Source: Proteobacteria bacterium UBA7415 (GTDB lineage: Bacteria; Pseudomonadota; Gammaproteobacteria; Arenicellales; Arenicellaceae). Taken from it: 64,000 bases of DNA. Numbering within the stretch: the stretch's first letter is position 1; each line of letters opens with the position of its first letter. This document shows positions 7,906-17,781 of this stretch, one piece after another. Position numbers and translations under genes: made by a program. The notes under the pieces were generated by a model, which made no database searches, was not told the origin of the DNA, and saw only the letters and a list, made by a program, of their open reading frames with translations. The DNA lies in assembly GCA_002470515.1 (NCBI GenBank), contig DKML01000006.1:62001-126000 (forward strand), in the 5' to 3' direction.

Positions 7906-9300
7906 ATGGCAGTCGCTTCAAGTAATACCGCTCAATGGTCATCACGCTTTGCATTCACTCTAACCGCAATCGGCAGCTCTGTTGGTTTAGGCAATCTGTG
8001 GCGCTTTTCGGCCGAAGCCGGCAATAACGGCGGTGGAGCGTTTATCGCCCTCTATCTTGCCTGTGTGATCCTAATCGGTATTCCAACCTTAATGGCAGAG
8101 TTTTTGATCGGTCGAGCCGGTAAAGCGTCTAGTGTTGTGAATAGCATGCAAGACCTAGCCGAACGCTCTAATGTGTCAACTCACTGGAGTTTAGGCGCGT
8201 GGGTTGGGATGGGGAGCTCGTTTCTGATTTTGAGCTTTTACGCGGTGGTTGCTGCGTGGGTAATGGCGTATATACCTAAGTTCTTATTTGGAACGTTCGA
8301 CGGCATGGACGCAATACAAATCGCCGCTGAGTTCGAAACTTTAAAGGATTCGCCCCTAGCACTCGCCCCATGGTTTTTAATATTCCTTGGCCTAGCAATT
8401 TGGCTGGTTAGCCGAGGCGTTAACCAAGGTCTAGAAATCGCAGCTCGGCTTTTGATGCCCGCATTCTTTATTTTATTGTTCTGCTTAACCATCTATAGCT
8501 TGAGTCTTGGCTGGGAATCGGGCGGCACAAGCGAGGCGGTTTCGTTTATGTTTGCACCAGATTGGAGCAAGCTATCAGTTAACGTTGCGGTACGCGCATT
8601 GGGCCAAGCATTTTTCTCTATAGGCCTAGGTATGGCTATGATGATTGCCTACGGAAGCTATTTACCTCGCAGCATCAACGTTCCACAAAGCGCTGTGATC
8701 ATTGGCCTTGCGGACACAGGTGTGGCACTCATGGCCGGATTAGCGATCTTCCCTATCGTATTTCACTTTGGTTTAGATTTTAATGCGGGCGCCGGTCTTT
8801 TCTTCCAGACCCTTCCAATCGCTTTGGTCTCAACACCTGGCGGTAATTTGGTAGGCGCTGCGTTCTTCTGCCTGGCCTTTTTTGCAGCGCTCACAACCGC
8901 ATTAGCATTGTTGGAGCCCACAGCTGAATACCTTAAAGAACGTACAGGCATCACTAAAAAACAAGGCGCTCTCTATGGCGGCTTGGCCATTATGGCGATG
9001 GGTACCGTCTGCTTGTTCAGCATCAAGTTCTTGGATTTTTTGGATGTCGACGTAACAGCCACCATCATGCTGCCTATGAGCGCATTAATTATTGTTCTTT
9101 TTGTAGGCTGGCGTTTAGATAAAGCTATTTTGGCAGACCAGCTCAATGATGGTGAACAAGCATTAGGACGCTTTCTTCTGGTTATGGTTAGATACGTAGC
9201 GCCATTCATGATCGCCACCATATTGTTTGCGGGCATGCACGATCGTTACTATGGCTTGTTCGTTACTTTGGCTAAATCGGTCATCACTGGCATTATCTAG
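7906..9300 (+). CDS. Sodium-dependent transporter, NSS/SNF family
   Basis: This 464-residue inner-membrane protein belongs to the neurotransmitter:sodium symporter family (LeuT/MhsT/TnaT type), which imports amino acids or related amines with Na+. The N-terminus WSSRFAFTLTAIGSSVGLGNLWRF covers the unwound first helix with its Na+ and substrate site (read as WSSRFAFTLT plus AIGSSVGLGN LWRF), followed by NNGGGAF. About eleven to twelve hydrophobic segments follow. The length is typical of bacterial members with eleven helices. The substrate cannot be inferred. It stands alone between its own promoter and a hairpin at 9312-9336. Confidence 0.9.
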   Translation: MAVASSNTAQWSSRFAFTLTAIGSSVGLGNLWRFSAEAGNNGGGAFIALYLACVILIGIPTLMAEFLIGRAGKASSVVNSMQDLAERSNVSTHWSLGAWVGMGSSFLILSFYAVVAAWVMAYIPKFLFGTFDGMDAIQIAAEFETLKDSPLALAPWFLIFLGLAIWLVSRGVNQGLEIAARLLMPAFFILLFCLTIYSLSLGWESGGTSEAVSFMFAPDWSKLSVNVAVRALGQAFFSIGLGMAMMIAYGSYLPRSINVPQSAVIIGLADTGVALMAGLAIFPIVFHFGLDFNAGAGLFFQTLPIALVSTPGGNLVGAAFFCLAFFAALTTALALLEPTAEYLKERTGITKKQGALYGGLAIMAMGTVCLFSIKFLDFLDVDVTATIMLPMSALIIVLFVGWRLDKAILADQLNDGEQALGRFLLVMVRYVAPFMIATILFAGMHDRYYGLFVTLAKSVITGII

Positions 9301-9311
9301 GATAACAATTT

Positions 9312-9345
9312 CGCTACTTTCTATATGGAAGTAGCGTTCTATCTA
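9312..9345 (+). terminator. Hairpin after the NSS transporter, probable weak terminator
   Basis: A perfect 8-bp inverted repeat CGCTACTT (9312-9319) and AAGTAGCG (9329-9336) begins 11 bases after the stop codon. It is followed by TTCTATCT, not a clean T run. Location supports a terminator but the tail is poor. Confidence 0.45.
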
Positions 9346-9457
9346 AAGCCATCCCAAACACTATGGAACAGGGTGATTGTTATTATCTTGCTACCCCACC
9401 TCGATTAGACGCATAATTATTTGAGGTAAGGCCCTCAAAGCGTTTACACTCGCGGCC

Positions 9458-11395
9458 ATGATTCAATTTCAAAATGTTTCTTTGCGGCGCGGCGAGAATC
9501 TACTCTTTGATTCCGCGAGCTTCCAAATCCATCCTGGCCAAAAAGTTGGCCTGACGGGGTCCAATGGCAGTGGCAAATCGAGCATTTTCGCATTGCTGAG
9601 AAACGAGTTATTACTAGACACGGGGGATGTGCAAATACCCGCCGACTGGGTTATGGCTCATGTCGCACAAGAAGCCCCCGCAGACAAACGCGGCGCCATC
9701 GATCACGTATTGGATGGCGATAAAGAATGGCGAGATTTAGAGGCCAAGCTGCTTGATACAGAACACCCACGTTTCTTAAAACACCAAAGTCGCTTCGAAG
9801 AGATCGACGGCTATTCTGCACGCAGCCGTGCGGCACAACTGCTTGACGGTTTGGGTTTCAAACCTGAAGACATTGAAAAACCCGCAGTTGAATTCTCTGG
9901 GGGTTGGCGCGTTCGCTTAAACGTCGCTCGAGCCTTAATGTGTCGATCAGACCTATTATTGCTCGATGAGCCTACCAATCACTTAGACCTAGATGCCGTC
10001 CTGTGGTTAGAGCGCTGGCTTAAACATTATCAGGGCACACTAATTTTAATCGCGCATGATCGGGATTTTTTAGATCAGCTCACCACTCAAACCCTGCACA
10101 TTGAAAACCAGAAAGCGCGATTGTTCAAAGGCAATTACAGTGCGTTTGAGAAAATCAGAGCCGAGCAACTGGCCAATCAACAAAGCTCCTACGAGAAGCA
10201 GCAGCGCGAAATTGCCCATATGCAAGATTTCGTTCGACGCTTTAGAGCAAAGGCCACTAAGGCAACGCAAGCGCAAAGCCGCTTAAAAGCGTTAGAACGA
10301 ATGGAGCTCATTGCCCCAGCACACGTTGACTCGCCCTTTCATTTCTCGATTCCTGAACCAGACAAATCGCCGAGTCCGCTCATTAGTGTGCATGACGCAA
10401 GTGTTGGTTATGGTGGCAAAGCCATTGTCGAAAACATCGAGTTTGCGATGTCACCCGGTGACCGAATTGGTCTTATTGGTCCCAATGGCGCGGGCAAATC
10501 CACCGTTATTAAACTACTTGCAGGTGAGTTAAAGCGGCAAAGCGGCAATTACCATCAATCGAGCGAACTCAAGATTGGCTACTTTGCGCAACATCAGATC
10601 GAACGATTGCAGTTAGAGCATTCGCCTTTAGAGCACATGCGGATTCTGGATGACGACACCAACAACGGACTCGCAACTGAAAACCAGTTACGCCGATACC
10701 TCGGCAGCTTTGGCTTTACCGGCAACAAGGCTACCAGTAAGGTAGGGCCTTTCTCGGGTGGGGAGAAGTCTCGTCTCGCTCTGGCACTACTGTGCTACGA
10801 ACGCCCTAACCTTCTCTTGTTAGACGAGCCAACCAATCATCTCGACATCGACATGCGCCAAGCCTTGGCCGTAGCGCTGCAAGATTACTCGGGCGCAGTT
10901 GTCTTGGTATCGCATGACAGGCATCTACTAAAAGTAAATTCAGATTCACTGTTATTGGTCGCTAATGGCCGAGCACAAGAGTTCTCGGGTAGCGTAGATG
11001 ACTATCCCAAATGGCTAGCAGCGCATCATCGCGGTGAGGTAATCGATGACACCACCGCAATTAGCTCCCGAGACGTAGATGCAACACCTGATCCTGAAGA
11101 CAATTCCGCTCAAGCGAAAAAAGAACGTAAACGGATTGAAGCTGAACGTCGAATGGCAATGCAGCCGCTCACCAATCGGCTCAAGCGTTGTGATCGTGAA
11201 ATGGAAAAACTCAATATCAAAAAAGCAGAGATCGAAACGCGCCTAGCCGACAACGAATTATATGAAGATGGCCAGCGTGAGCTATTAAAACAATTGCTTA
11301 CCGACCAAGCCTATATTCAAAAAGAGCTCGATCAAGTGGAAGAAGAGTGGTTTGCAGTTCAGGAAGAAATTGAACAACATCAATCAATGGGGTAA
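9458..11395 (+). CDS. yheS: ABC-F family ATPase, YheS type
   Basis: This 645-residue cytoplasmic protein has two ABC ATPase domains and no membrane segments. ABC-F proteins bind the ribosomal E site and help translation of difficult sequences or ribosome assembly. The first domain has GSNGSGKSS (Walker A), FSGGWRVRLN (signature) and LLLDEPTNHLDLDA (Walker B). The second has GPNGAGKST, FSGGEKSRLA and LLLDEPTNHLDIDM. A linker with RFRAKATKATQAQSRLKALE connects them, and a C-terminal charged coiled coil (about 560-640) ends the protein. Start, length and signature segments such as ERMELIAPAHVDSPFHF match E. coli YheS closely. It stands about 58 bases before the next gene on the same strand. Confidence 0.94.
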   Translation: MIQFQNVSLRRGENLLFDSASFQIHPGQKVGLTGSNGSGKSSIFALLRNELLLDTGDVQIPADWVMAHVAQEAPADKRGAIDHVLDGDKEWRDLEAKLLDTEHPRFLKHQSRFEEIDGYSARSRAAQLLDGLGFKPEDIEKPAVEFSGGWRVRLNVARALMCRSDLLLLDEPTNHLDLDAVLWLERWLKHYQGTLILIAHDRDFLDQLTTQTLHIENQKARLFKGNYSAFEKIRAEQLANQQSSYEKQQREIAHMQDFVRRFRAKATKATQAQSRLKALERMELIAPAHVDSPFHFSIPEPDKSPSPLISVHDASVGYGGKAIVENIEFAMSPGDRIGLIGPNGAGKSTVIKLLAGELKRQSGNYHQSSELKIGYFAQHQIERLQLEHSPLEHMRILDDDTNNGLATENQLRRYLGSFGFTGNKATSKVGPFSGGEKSRLALALLCYERPNLLLLDEPTNHLDIDMRQALAVALQDYSGAVVLVSHDRHLLKVNSDSLLLVANGRAQEFSGSVDDYPKWLAAHHRGEVIDDTTAISSRDVDATPDPEDNSAQAKKERKRIEAERRMAMQPLTNRLKRCDREMEKLNIKKAEIETRLADNELYEDGQRELLKQLLTDQAYIQKELDQVEEEWFAVQEEIEQHQSMG

Positions 11396-11453
11396 CGTGA
11401 GCAACTAGCTTTACCTCAACGCTCTTCTAAAAAACGATCACGGCAAAATCAAT

Positions 11454-12467
11454 ATGCTAGAAAGCCTAAAACCAACATCACATTTAGTCTTTGGTACCGG
11501 TTTAACGGGTGGCTACCTGTTAGGTGCGCTAATGCATTCCGGCGCTCAAGTTTTCGCTGTCGCGCGACCCAGCAATCAAGAATGCTGGAACCAAGGCTTA
11601 GAGCTATCTGATTACCTCGACCACAACGTGGTGTTGCCTAAACCTGATCGCGTGACCCCAGCAGACGCTAAAGAGTTTGATCTAATTTGGCTTTCTGTTA
11701 AGTGCACTGCTACTGCAAACATTATTGAAGACCTAAGAGCCTTCGTGGGAGCAAACACGACAATCGTGTGTTGCCAGAATGGTTTTGGCAGTGACGCCAT
11801 CGTTCGTGATGCTTTTCCGAATAACCACGTCGAGAACGCGATTGTCGGATTTAACGTCGCAGTTGTGAACCTTGCGCATTTACGCAGAGCCACAGAAGGC
11901 GATTTTGTTATTAGCAAGGAACTGGCTGAATCCTATAATTTAAACTTTGGCTCTGACCTCATGCCACTGCATGTTAGCGAAGACATGCTTGCATCACGCT
12001 GGGCTAAGCTGCAACTCAATCTCGCAAATGCAGTGAATGCACTGGCAGATGTTCCCGTCAAAACGATGTTAGAAGATCGCGCTTATCGTCGAGTCATAGC
12101 GGCGATCATGCGCGAATTACTCGCTTTGGTGAAGCAGCAACAGATTAAACTGCCTAAGATCGCTGCAATTCCTGGCCGTTGGATGCCGACATTGATGACA
12201 TTGCCTGATCCTATTTATCTAGCGATAGCACAATCGACACTGGCAATTGACCCAACCGCGCGCACTTCGATGTGGTGGGATCTTGATAACGGGGTCAAAA
12301 CCGAAATTGACTTTATCAACGGCGCAGTCAGCCGTCTTGGAAAAGAGCTAGGCATTCCGACGCCCGCAAATGATGCGCTGATCGCCTTAGTAAAAGAGGT
12401 CGAAAGTGGCACCAAAAAACGCGATTGGTCAGCTCAACAGTTTCACGATCTTATTCTTAGACGGTGA
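11454..12467 (+). CDS. Ketopantoate reductase family protein (PanE/ApbA-like)
   Basis: This 337-residue NADP-dependent dehydrogenase belongs to the 2-dehydropantoate 2-reductase family. The N-terminal nucleotide motif is a variant, FGTGLTGGYL, where GxGxxG is expected. Downstream are the family segments WLSVKCTATANI, CCQNGFGSDA and SRWAKLQLNLANAVNALA, with the catalytic-region lysine in RWAKL. The C-terminal domain has the asparagine/serine pattern NDALIALVKEVE. It may make pantoate for coenzyme A synthesis or reduce another 2-oxoacid. It is 6 bases upstream of a second Rossmann protein of the DUF2520 type, and the two are surely cotranscribed. Confidence 0.8.
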   Translation: MLESLKPTSHLVFGTGLTGGYLLGALMHSGAQVFAVARPSNQECWNQGLELSDYLDHNVVLPKPDRVTPADAKEFDLIWLSVKCTATANIIEDLRAFVGANTTIVCCQNGFGSDAIVRDAFPNNHVENAIVGFNVAVVNLAHLRRATEGDFVISKELAESYNLNFGSDLMPLHVSEDMLASRWAKLQLNLANAVNALADVPVKTMLEDRAYRRVIAAIMRELLALVKQQQIKLPKIAAIPGRWMPTLMTLPDPIYLAIAQSTLAIDPTARTSMWWDLDNGVKTEIDFINGAVSRLGKELGIPTPANDALIALVKEVESGTKKRDWSAQQFHDLILRR

Positions 12468-12473
12468 GCGCTA

Positions 12474-13400
12474 GTGAACGTGGATAAAGACAACTCTCAG
12501 CAACAGATCGGTATTATTGGCGCAGGCAAAGTCGGCCTAAGTTTCGCCCTACTCTGCCACGACCGTGGTCTTAATGTTGTTGTTGCTTGTCGTGACTTTG
12601 CAAAAACGAAAGAAGCTCTTAGATCAAAAGCAAGCCAACTAAGCTTGAATGACAATCTGAAAGAGGTCGTCCGCGGTTCATCAATTATTATTCTTGCTGT
12701 TGCTGACACAGACATTAGTGATGTCTGTAAACAAATATCAGCCGATCTCGACAGACACACTATTGTCACTCATTTTGCTGGGGCGTTAGACTCCCAAGTG
12801 CTTGCAAGCGCCAAAAAGGCTGGCGCTCAAGTAGCGTCAACCCACCCATTAAATACCTTCCCTAACTTGGAAGCAGCATTAGCCGTATTACAAAATAGCG
12901 ATCACAACACCGCGATGTTTTGTGAAGGCGAAGATACTGCGCTTGACATCCTAACACCATTTTTTGAACGCCTTGGATTCAACTGCCATGTACTCGATAC
13001 GGGCAGCAAAGTGTTGTATCACGCAGCGTGCGTCATGGCCTGCAATTACTCAACGGCAGTAATCAATGCCAGCGGGAAGATTGCGGCGACCGCAGGCATA
13101 GACGAGACTGTATTTATCCAAGCGCTAATGCCGATACTGCGCACTACATTGACCAATATAGAACAGCACGGCACTCTGGCTTCGCTAAGCGGCCCAATTG
13201 CCAGAGGTGATGTCAACAACGTAAGCGCGCACCTGAGCGCTTTGCACGCCTCAGAGCTTGATGCTAGTTTCATAGACTTGTATTCGTCTTTGGGACAACA
13301 CGCTATTACGATGGCTGAGCAGAACGACCAGCTAGACAGCAAACAAGTCGAAGTGCTAAAAAAAATATTACTAGGAGAAGCGCTTAACCGAAAGAGCTAA
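12474..13400 (+). CDS. Rossmann-like / DUF2520 domain protein
   Basis: This 308-residue protein has an N-terminal NAD(P)-binding fold (IGIIGAGKVGLSFALLC, about 12-28) and a C-terminal all-helical DUF2520 domain that follows THPLNTFPNL. The helical part has HAACVMACNYSTAVINAS, typical of the family. The fold resembles F420-dependent and 6-phosphogluconate-type dehydrogenases, but the substrate is unknown. Translation starts at GTG 12474, seven bases after the previous stop, with GGTGAGCG nearby as a possible binding site. The tight link to a ketopantoate-reductase-like gene suggests a shared pathway. The end meets the convergent fumarase gene with a 4-base overlap. Confidence 0.85.
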   Translation: MNVDKDNSQQQIGIIGAGKVGLSFALLCHDRGLNVVVACRDFAKTKEALRSKASQLSLNDNLKEVVRGSSIIILAVADTDISDVCKQISADLDRHTIVTHFAGALDSQVLASAKKAGAQVASTHPLNTFPNLEAALAVLQNSDHNTAMFCEGEDTALDILTPFFERLGFNCHVLDTGSKVLYHAACVMACNYSTAVINASGKIAATAGIDETVFIQALMPILRTTLTNIEQHGTLASLSGPIARGDVNNVSAHLSALHASELDASFIDLYSSLGQHAITMAEQNDQLDSKQVEVLKKILLGEALNRKS

Positions 13401-14917
13401 GCGATTTCGATCTTTTGCGCAATTAACGACTTCCACTTATTCGGACCCGTTGTGTGAACTGATTCGCCCTTGGTATCGACCGCGACAGTCACCGGCATGT
13501 CCTTAACCTCAAACTCATGAATCGCTTCCATACCCAGTTCTGGGAAGGCGACGACTCGTGAATTCGTAATTGCCTTGGACACCAAATATGCCGCCCCACC
13601 CACTGCCATTAAATACACAGCCTTGTGTTTTTCTATCGATTTTATCGTGGCAGGTCCGCGCTCCGCTTTACCCACCATGCCGATTAAGCCTGTTTGCTCC
13701 AACATCATGTCGGTAAACTTATCCATGCGAGTCGCTGTTGTGGGTCCAGCAGGACCTACGGCCTCATCACGTACAGCGTCAACCGGACCTACGTAGTATA
13801 TAAAGCGATTAGTAAAGTCTACGCCCTCAGGCAAGCCTTCACCGCTTTCTAATAGGGAGTGGATGCGTTTGTGGGCTGCATCTCGACCCGTTAGCAATTT
13901 ACCTGAGAGCAACACGGTCTCGCCCGGTTGCCACTCAAGCATGTCAGATTTGTTCAATGTGTCGAGATTAACTCTACGCGCACTAGGCCCAACATCCCAA
14001 GATATCTCAGGCCAATCACTTAATGATGGGGTAGTTTGTAGTGATGGACCAGTACCGTCTAGTACAAAATGAGCGTGACGAGTAGCCGCACAATTGGGGA
14101 TCATCGTTACCGGCAAAGACGCAGCATGCGTTGGAAAATCTTTAATTTTAACGTCCAATACAGTTGTTAAGCCACCTAGACCTTGTGCGCCAATACCCAG
14201 TTGGTTGACCTTCTCAAACAATTCGATACGCAACTCTTCTAGCCTGCTATTAGGACCTCGTTTTATAAGCTCTTGTATATCAACAGGCTCCATCAAAACT
14301 TCTTTGGCCAATACAGCCGATTTCTCGGCAGTACCACCTACTCCTATACCGAGCATTCCAGGTGGACACCAACCAGCGCCCATCGTCGGGACGGTTTTAA
14401 GCACCCAGTCAACAAGTGAATCGCTCGGATTGAGCATTGCCATTTTGGATTTATTTTCTGAACCGCCGCCTTTCGCGGCCACTTCAATGTCGACTGTATC
14501 GCCTTCAACGATATCGTAGTGAATTACAGCAGGGGTATTATCACCTGTATTCTTTCGTGCGCCCAAAGGATCTGACAATATTGATGCACGCAGAATGTTG
14601 TCTGGGTTTAAGTAAGCACGGCGCACACCCTCATTGATCATATCTGTGAGCGTCATCTCAGCATCCCATGTAACGTCCATGCCTACTCGGACAAATATCG
14701 TCACGATACCCGTGTCTTGGCATATCGGCCGCCGGCCTTCTGCACACATGCGAGAGTTAATCAAAATCTGTGCCATCGCGTCTTTGGCAGCGCGGGACTC
14801 TTCGAGCAAGTAGGCCGAGTGCATCGCGTCTACAAAATCCTTAGGATGGTAGTAAGAAATAAACTGTAGAGCGTCGGCAACGCTGGCGATTAGGTCGTCT
14901 TGTTTAATAGCTGGCAT
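13397..14917 (-). CDS. Class I fumarate hydratase (iron-sulfur, FumA type)
   Basis: This enzyme interconverts fumarate and malate with a labile 4Fe-4S cluster. I use the start MPAIKQDDLIASVADALQ, giving 506 residues. A longer reading to 14980 adds 21 residues that do not resemble the family. The alpha domain shows INSRMCAEGRRPICQDTGIV, then KGGGSENKSKMAMLNPSD and WCPPGMLGIGVGG. The fused beta domain contains LLSGKLLTGRDAAHKRI and VGPAGPTTATRMDKFT. Cluster cysteines are expected in PICQDTG, WCPPG and PNCAATRHAHF. The gene is divergent from proS, about 160 bases away, and convergent with the DUF2520 gene. Confidence 0.93.
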   Translation of the reverse strand: MPAIKQDDLIASVADALQFISYYHPKDFVDAMHSAYLLEESRAAKDAMAQILINSRMCAEGRRPICQDTGIVTIFVRVGMDVTWDAEMTLTDMINEGVRRAYLNPDNILRASILSDPLGARKNTGDNTPAVIHYDIVEGDTVDIEVAAKGGGSENKSKMAMLNPSDSLVDWVLKTVPTMGAGWCPPGMLGIGVGGTAEKSAVLAKEVLMEPVDIQELIKRGPNSRLEELRIELFEKVNQLGIGAQGLGGLTTVLDVKIKDFPTHAASLPVTMIPNCAATRHAHFVLDGTGPSLQTTPSLSDWPEISWDVGPSARRVNLDTLNKSDMLEWQPGETVLLSGKLLTGRDAAHKRIHSLLESGEGLPEGVDFTNRFIYYVGPVDAVRDEAVGPAGPTTATRMDKFTDMMLEQTGLIGMVGKAERGPATIKSIEKHKAVYLMAVGGAAYLVSKAITNSRVVAFPELGMEAIHEFEVKDMPVTVAVDTKGESVHTTGPNKWKSLIAQKIEIA

Positions 14918-15078
14918 AGAAGTTTTAGCGTAGGAAAGAGTATTTGTATGGGGAGAGTTTAGCAAATACTCAAAGAGCAATCTGCCTAAAGCACCTCGCA
15001 GGTTCGCAAACGCTGTTTTTAGTCTTGTTTTGAGCTAAAATCAGCCTCCTTTGCCGCCATAAACTCAAATAAGACCTA

Positions 15079-16800
15079 ATGCGCACTTCAAAATACTTAC
15101 TAGCCACTGTTAAAGAAACACCTTCTGATGCCGAAATCGTCAGTCATCAGCTAATGCTGCGCGCCGGAATGATCCGCAAGGTCGCCGCAGGAGTTTATAC
15201 GTGGCTGCCTCTAGGCTTACGAGTACTGCGTAAAGTGGAACGTATCGTTCGCGAAGAAATGGACAACGCGGGTGCGCAAGAAGTCCTTATGCCGACTGTG
15301 CAGCCAGCCGAATTGTGGCAGCAATCTGGGCGCTGGGAACAATATGGTGGAGAATTAATGCGTCTTAAGGACCGGCACAATCGTGACTTTTGTTACGGGC
15401 CTACTAGCGAAGAAGTCATTACTGCCCTAATCGCCAACGAAATTCGCAGCTACAAGCAGCTACCTGCGAACTTTTACCAAATACAAAATAAGTTTCGCGA
15501 CGAACGCCGCCCTCGCTTTGGCGTAATGCGTGCACGCGAATTTCTTATGAAAGATGGTTACTCCTTTCATGTTGACCAAGAAAGCTTGCAAGCCGAATAC
15601 GACAATATGTTTAGCGCTTATTGCAAAGTGTTCGATCGCATTGGTTTGGCGTATCGCCCGGTCGATGCTGACACAGGTTCGATTGGCGGCAGCAGTTCAC
15701 ACGAATTCCAAGTACTCGCCGACTCAGGCGAAGATGCTATTGCGGTTTGCGACAAGCATGACTACGCAGCGAACGTCGAACTGGCCGAAGCATTACAAGT
15801 GGGAGGCAAGCGACAAGACCCGACACAAGAAGTCTCGCGCGTCGATACACCCGGTCAACATACGATTGCAGCGGTTGTAGACTTTTTAGGTATTCCTATT
15901 GAGCGCACCATCAAAACACTAGTGGTAAAAGGCAGCGAAGATCCTGTAGTCGCGCTAGTTTTACGAGGTGACCATGAACTTAACGAACTCAAAGCTGAGA
16001 AGCATCCTTTAGTTGCATCGCCATTAACCTGGGCCGACGAAGACGAAGTTAAGGCATCGGTTGGCTGTGCTCCTGGCTCTATTGGTGTGGTTGATCTTAA
16101 AGTGCCTGTTATCGCAGACCGTTCAGCCGTCAATATTAGTGATTTTGTGTGCGGCGCAAATACAGATGATGTGCATCTACAAGGCGTTAACTGGGGCCGC
16201 GATTGCAGTGAGCCAGAAGAGTTTGACCTACGCACAGTGGTTGACGGTGACGTTTGCTCTCGCGCCACTACAAGCGAAGAAGATGATCGCTTGAGCATTA
16301 CTCGTGGCATCGAGGTCGGACATATTTTTCAACTCGGCCAGAAGTACTCAGAACCTTTGGGCGCTAACTGCTTAGATTCGCAAGGTAAAGCCGTAACGAT
16401 GACAATGGGCACCTATGGCATAGGCATTTCAAGAATTGTAGCGGCCGCTATCGAACAGAACTTTGACGACAACGGCATTATTTGGCCGCAGAGCATCGCA
16501 CCTTTCGAAATAGTCATCACGACGATTGGCTACAACAAGTCAGAGCTGGTACAAGCTACTGCTGACAAGCTTTATGATGATCTGCGCGCTGCAGGGATAG
16601 ACGCGTTATTGGACGACCGTAAAGAAAGGCCAGGCATCATGTTTGCCGACTCCGACTTAATCGGTATTCCGCACAGAGTTGTTATTGGCGAAAAAAGCCT
16701 TGAAAGAGGTGAAGTAGAATATAAAGGTCGTCGTGATTCAGAGAATCAGGCACTACCTTTAGAGAAAGCATTGGCCGAACTGATGCTTAAACTCGCCTAA
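15079..16800 (+). CDS. proS: Prolyl-tRNA synthetase
   Basis: This 573-residue class II synthetase charges tRNA-Pro. The opening [20 protein letters not shown] and motif 1 region [20 protein letters not shown] are standard (shown in part). Motif 2 is [21 protein letters not shown] bacterial-type editing insertion of about 180 residues (roughly 225-405), which clears Ala-tRNA-Pro, lies before motif 3 (GTYGIGISR). The C-terminal anticodon domain includes [20 protein letters not shown]. Length equals that of E. coli ProS. It diverges from the fumarase gene. Confidence 0.98.
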   Translation: MRTSKYLLATVKETPSDAEIVSHQLMLRAGMIRKVAAGVYTWLPLGLRVLRKVERIVREEMDNAGAQEVLMPTVQPAELWQQSGRWEQYGGELMRLKDRHNRDFCYGPTSEEVITALIANEIRSYKQLPANFYQIQNKFRDERRPRFGVMRAREFLMKDGYSFHVDQESLQAEYDNMFSAYCKVFDRIGLAYRPVDADTGSIGGSSSHEFQVLADSGEDAIAVCDKHDYAANVELAEALQVGGKRQDPTQEVSRVDTPGQHTIAAVVDFLGIPIERTIKTLVVKGSEDPVVALVLRGDHELNELKAEKHPLVASPLTWADEDEVKASVGCAPGSIGVVDLKVPVIADRSAVNISDFVCGANTDDVHLQGVNWGRDCSEPEEFDLRTVVDGDVCSRATTSEEDDRLSITRGIEVGHIFQLGQKYSEPLGANCLDSQGKAVTMTMGTYGIGISRIVAAAIEQNFDDNGIIWPQSIAPFEIVITTIGYNKSELVQATADKLYDDLRAAGIDALLDDRKERPGIMFADSDLIGIPHRVVIGEKSLERGEVEYKGRRDSENQALPLEKALAELMLKLA

Positions 16801-16841
16801 AGCCACCTTAACTAGGTTGAACACTCTTAGGCTTTCAAACG

Positions 16842-17753
16842 ATGCACTCTTGCACTAAAACATCCAGCAAGACGCTCCGCAGCACATTGGTGCGAGCATG
16901 TTGCACGGCTGCTATCTGCGCGTCATGGAATGTTTTGGCGGGCGTTTCATTTGCGTCAGAGCGGGTGGATATACACTTCTTTAATAAAAAATCTCAAGAC
17001 ATTGCGTTAGAGCAAGCATTGAGACGTGCAGCGACAAATAATCGCCTAGCTGGAGATGATGTTGGCAAGACCGGTGAGAATCTCAATCTAGACGATCTTG
17101 TTTGGCTCGCGAACATGTCTGAGCGACTCGTAAAACGCGTTCCTGATCCTCTATACAGAATACGCTTACTCAAAACAGTGCTAAACGAGTCAAGAGCTAA
17201 TGGCCTTGACCCACAATTAGTTTTAGCTCTTATTGATGTTGAAAGCAGCTTCCAACGTGACGCGGTTTCTAAGTCTGGCGCCGCTGGTCTTATGCAAGTA
17301 ATGCCGTTCTGGCTGGACGTGTTTGACAAACCGGAAGCGGATCTCAGCAACCCCTTAGTCAGCTTGCGTTTCGGCTGCAAGATACTTCGTCATTACATGG
17401 ATCGTTACGATAACGTTCGTAACGCATTAGCAGCCTATAACGGTTCAGTTGGCTCCTCTATCTATCCAGATCGAATTACCCAACGCTACCACGGTACATG
17501 GCGCTATTGGTCAGATCAGGAAGATTCTCTAAGCCTAGGTGCGAACACCAAACCATCGATAGATTACGAGACAGCTAAAAACGATTCATTAGGTATATTA
17601 ACGTTGCCAGCCAACCAGATAGCGTTAACATTCCGCCCAGCGCCGATTGTCGTGGAACATAATGCAAAAAGTTCAGAAGCCTCCGAGTCTTTAAAAGTCG
17701 CGGATAACCTTATGGTAGAGACTTCCTTTTACGGGAGCCAAGCTGGCCAGTAA
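16842..17753 (+). CDS. Lytic murein transglycosylase, SLT domain
   Basis: This 303-residue exported enzyme cleaves peptidoglycan glycan strands to 1,6-anhydro products. A signal sequence covers about residues 1-39 (TLVRACCTAAICASWNVLAG core, ending near SFAS). The soluble lytic transglycosylase domain begins at GLDPQLVLALIDVESSF, with catalytic Glu134. It continues KSGAAGLMQVMP, FGCKILRHYMDRYD and ALAAYNGSVGS. A nonconserved tail follows. The cysteines before the cleavage site do not form a clear lipobox. It lies 42 bases after proS on the same strand and convergent with yihY. Confidence 0.88.
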   Translation: MHSCTKTSSKTLRSTLVRACCTAAICASWNVLAGVSFASERVDIHFFNKKSQDIALEQALRRAATNNRLAGDDVGKTGENLNLDDLVWLANMSERLVKRVPDPLYRIRLLKTVLNESRANGLDPQLVLALIDVESSFQRDAVSKSGAAGLMQVMPFWLDVFDKPEADLSNPLVSLRFGCKILRHYMDRYDNVRNALAAYNGSVGSSIYPDRITQRYHGTWRYWSDQEDSLSLGANTKPSIDYETAKNDSLGILTLPANQIALTFRPAPIVVEHNAKSSEASESLKVADNLMVETSFYGSQAGQ

Positions 17754-17781
17754 TCGGCTGACACTTGGTCTTGTTTTTACC

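Noticed and set aside
14094..14519. Long open frame of 141 codons opposite the fumarase gene
   Set aside because: It is antisense to a well-conserved gene, has biased composition from the codon use of the true gene, and no family signature.
15855..16310. 151-codon open frame opposite proS
   Set aside because: Antisense shadow rich in Ser/Thr; proS is certain in this stretch.
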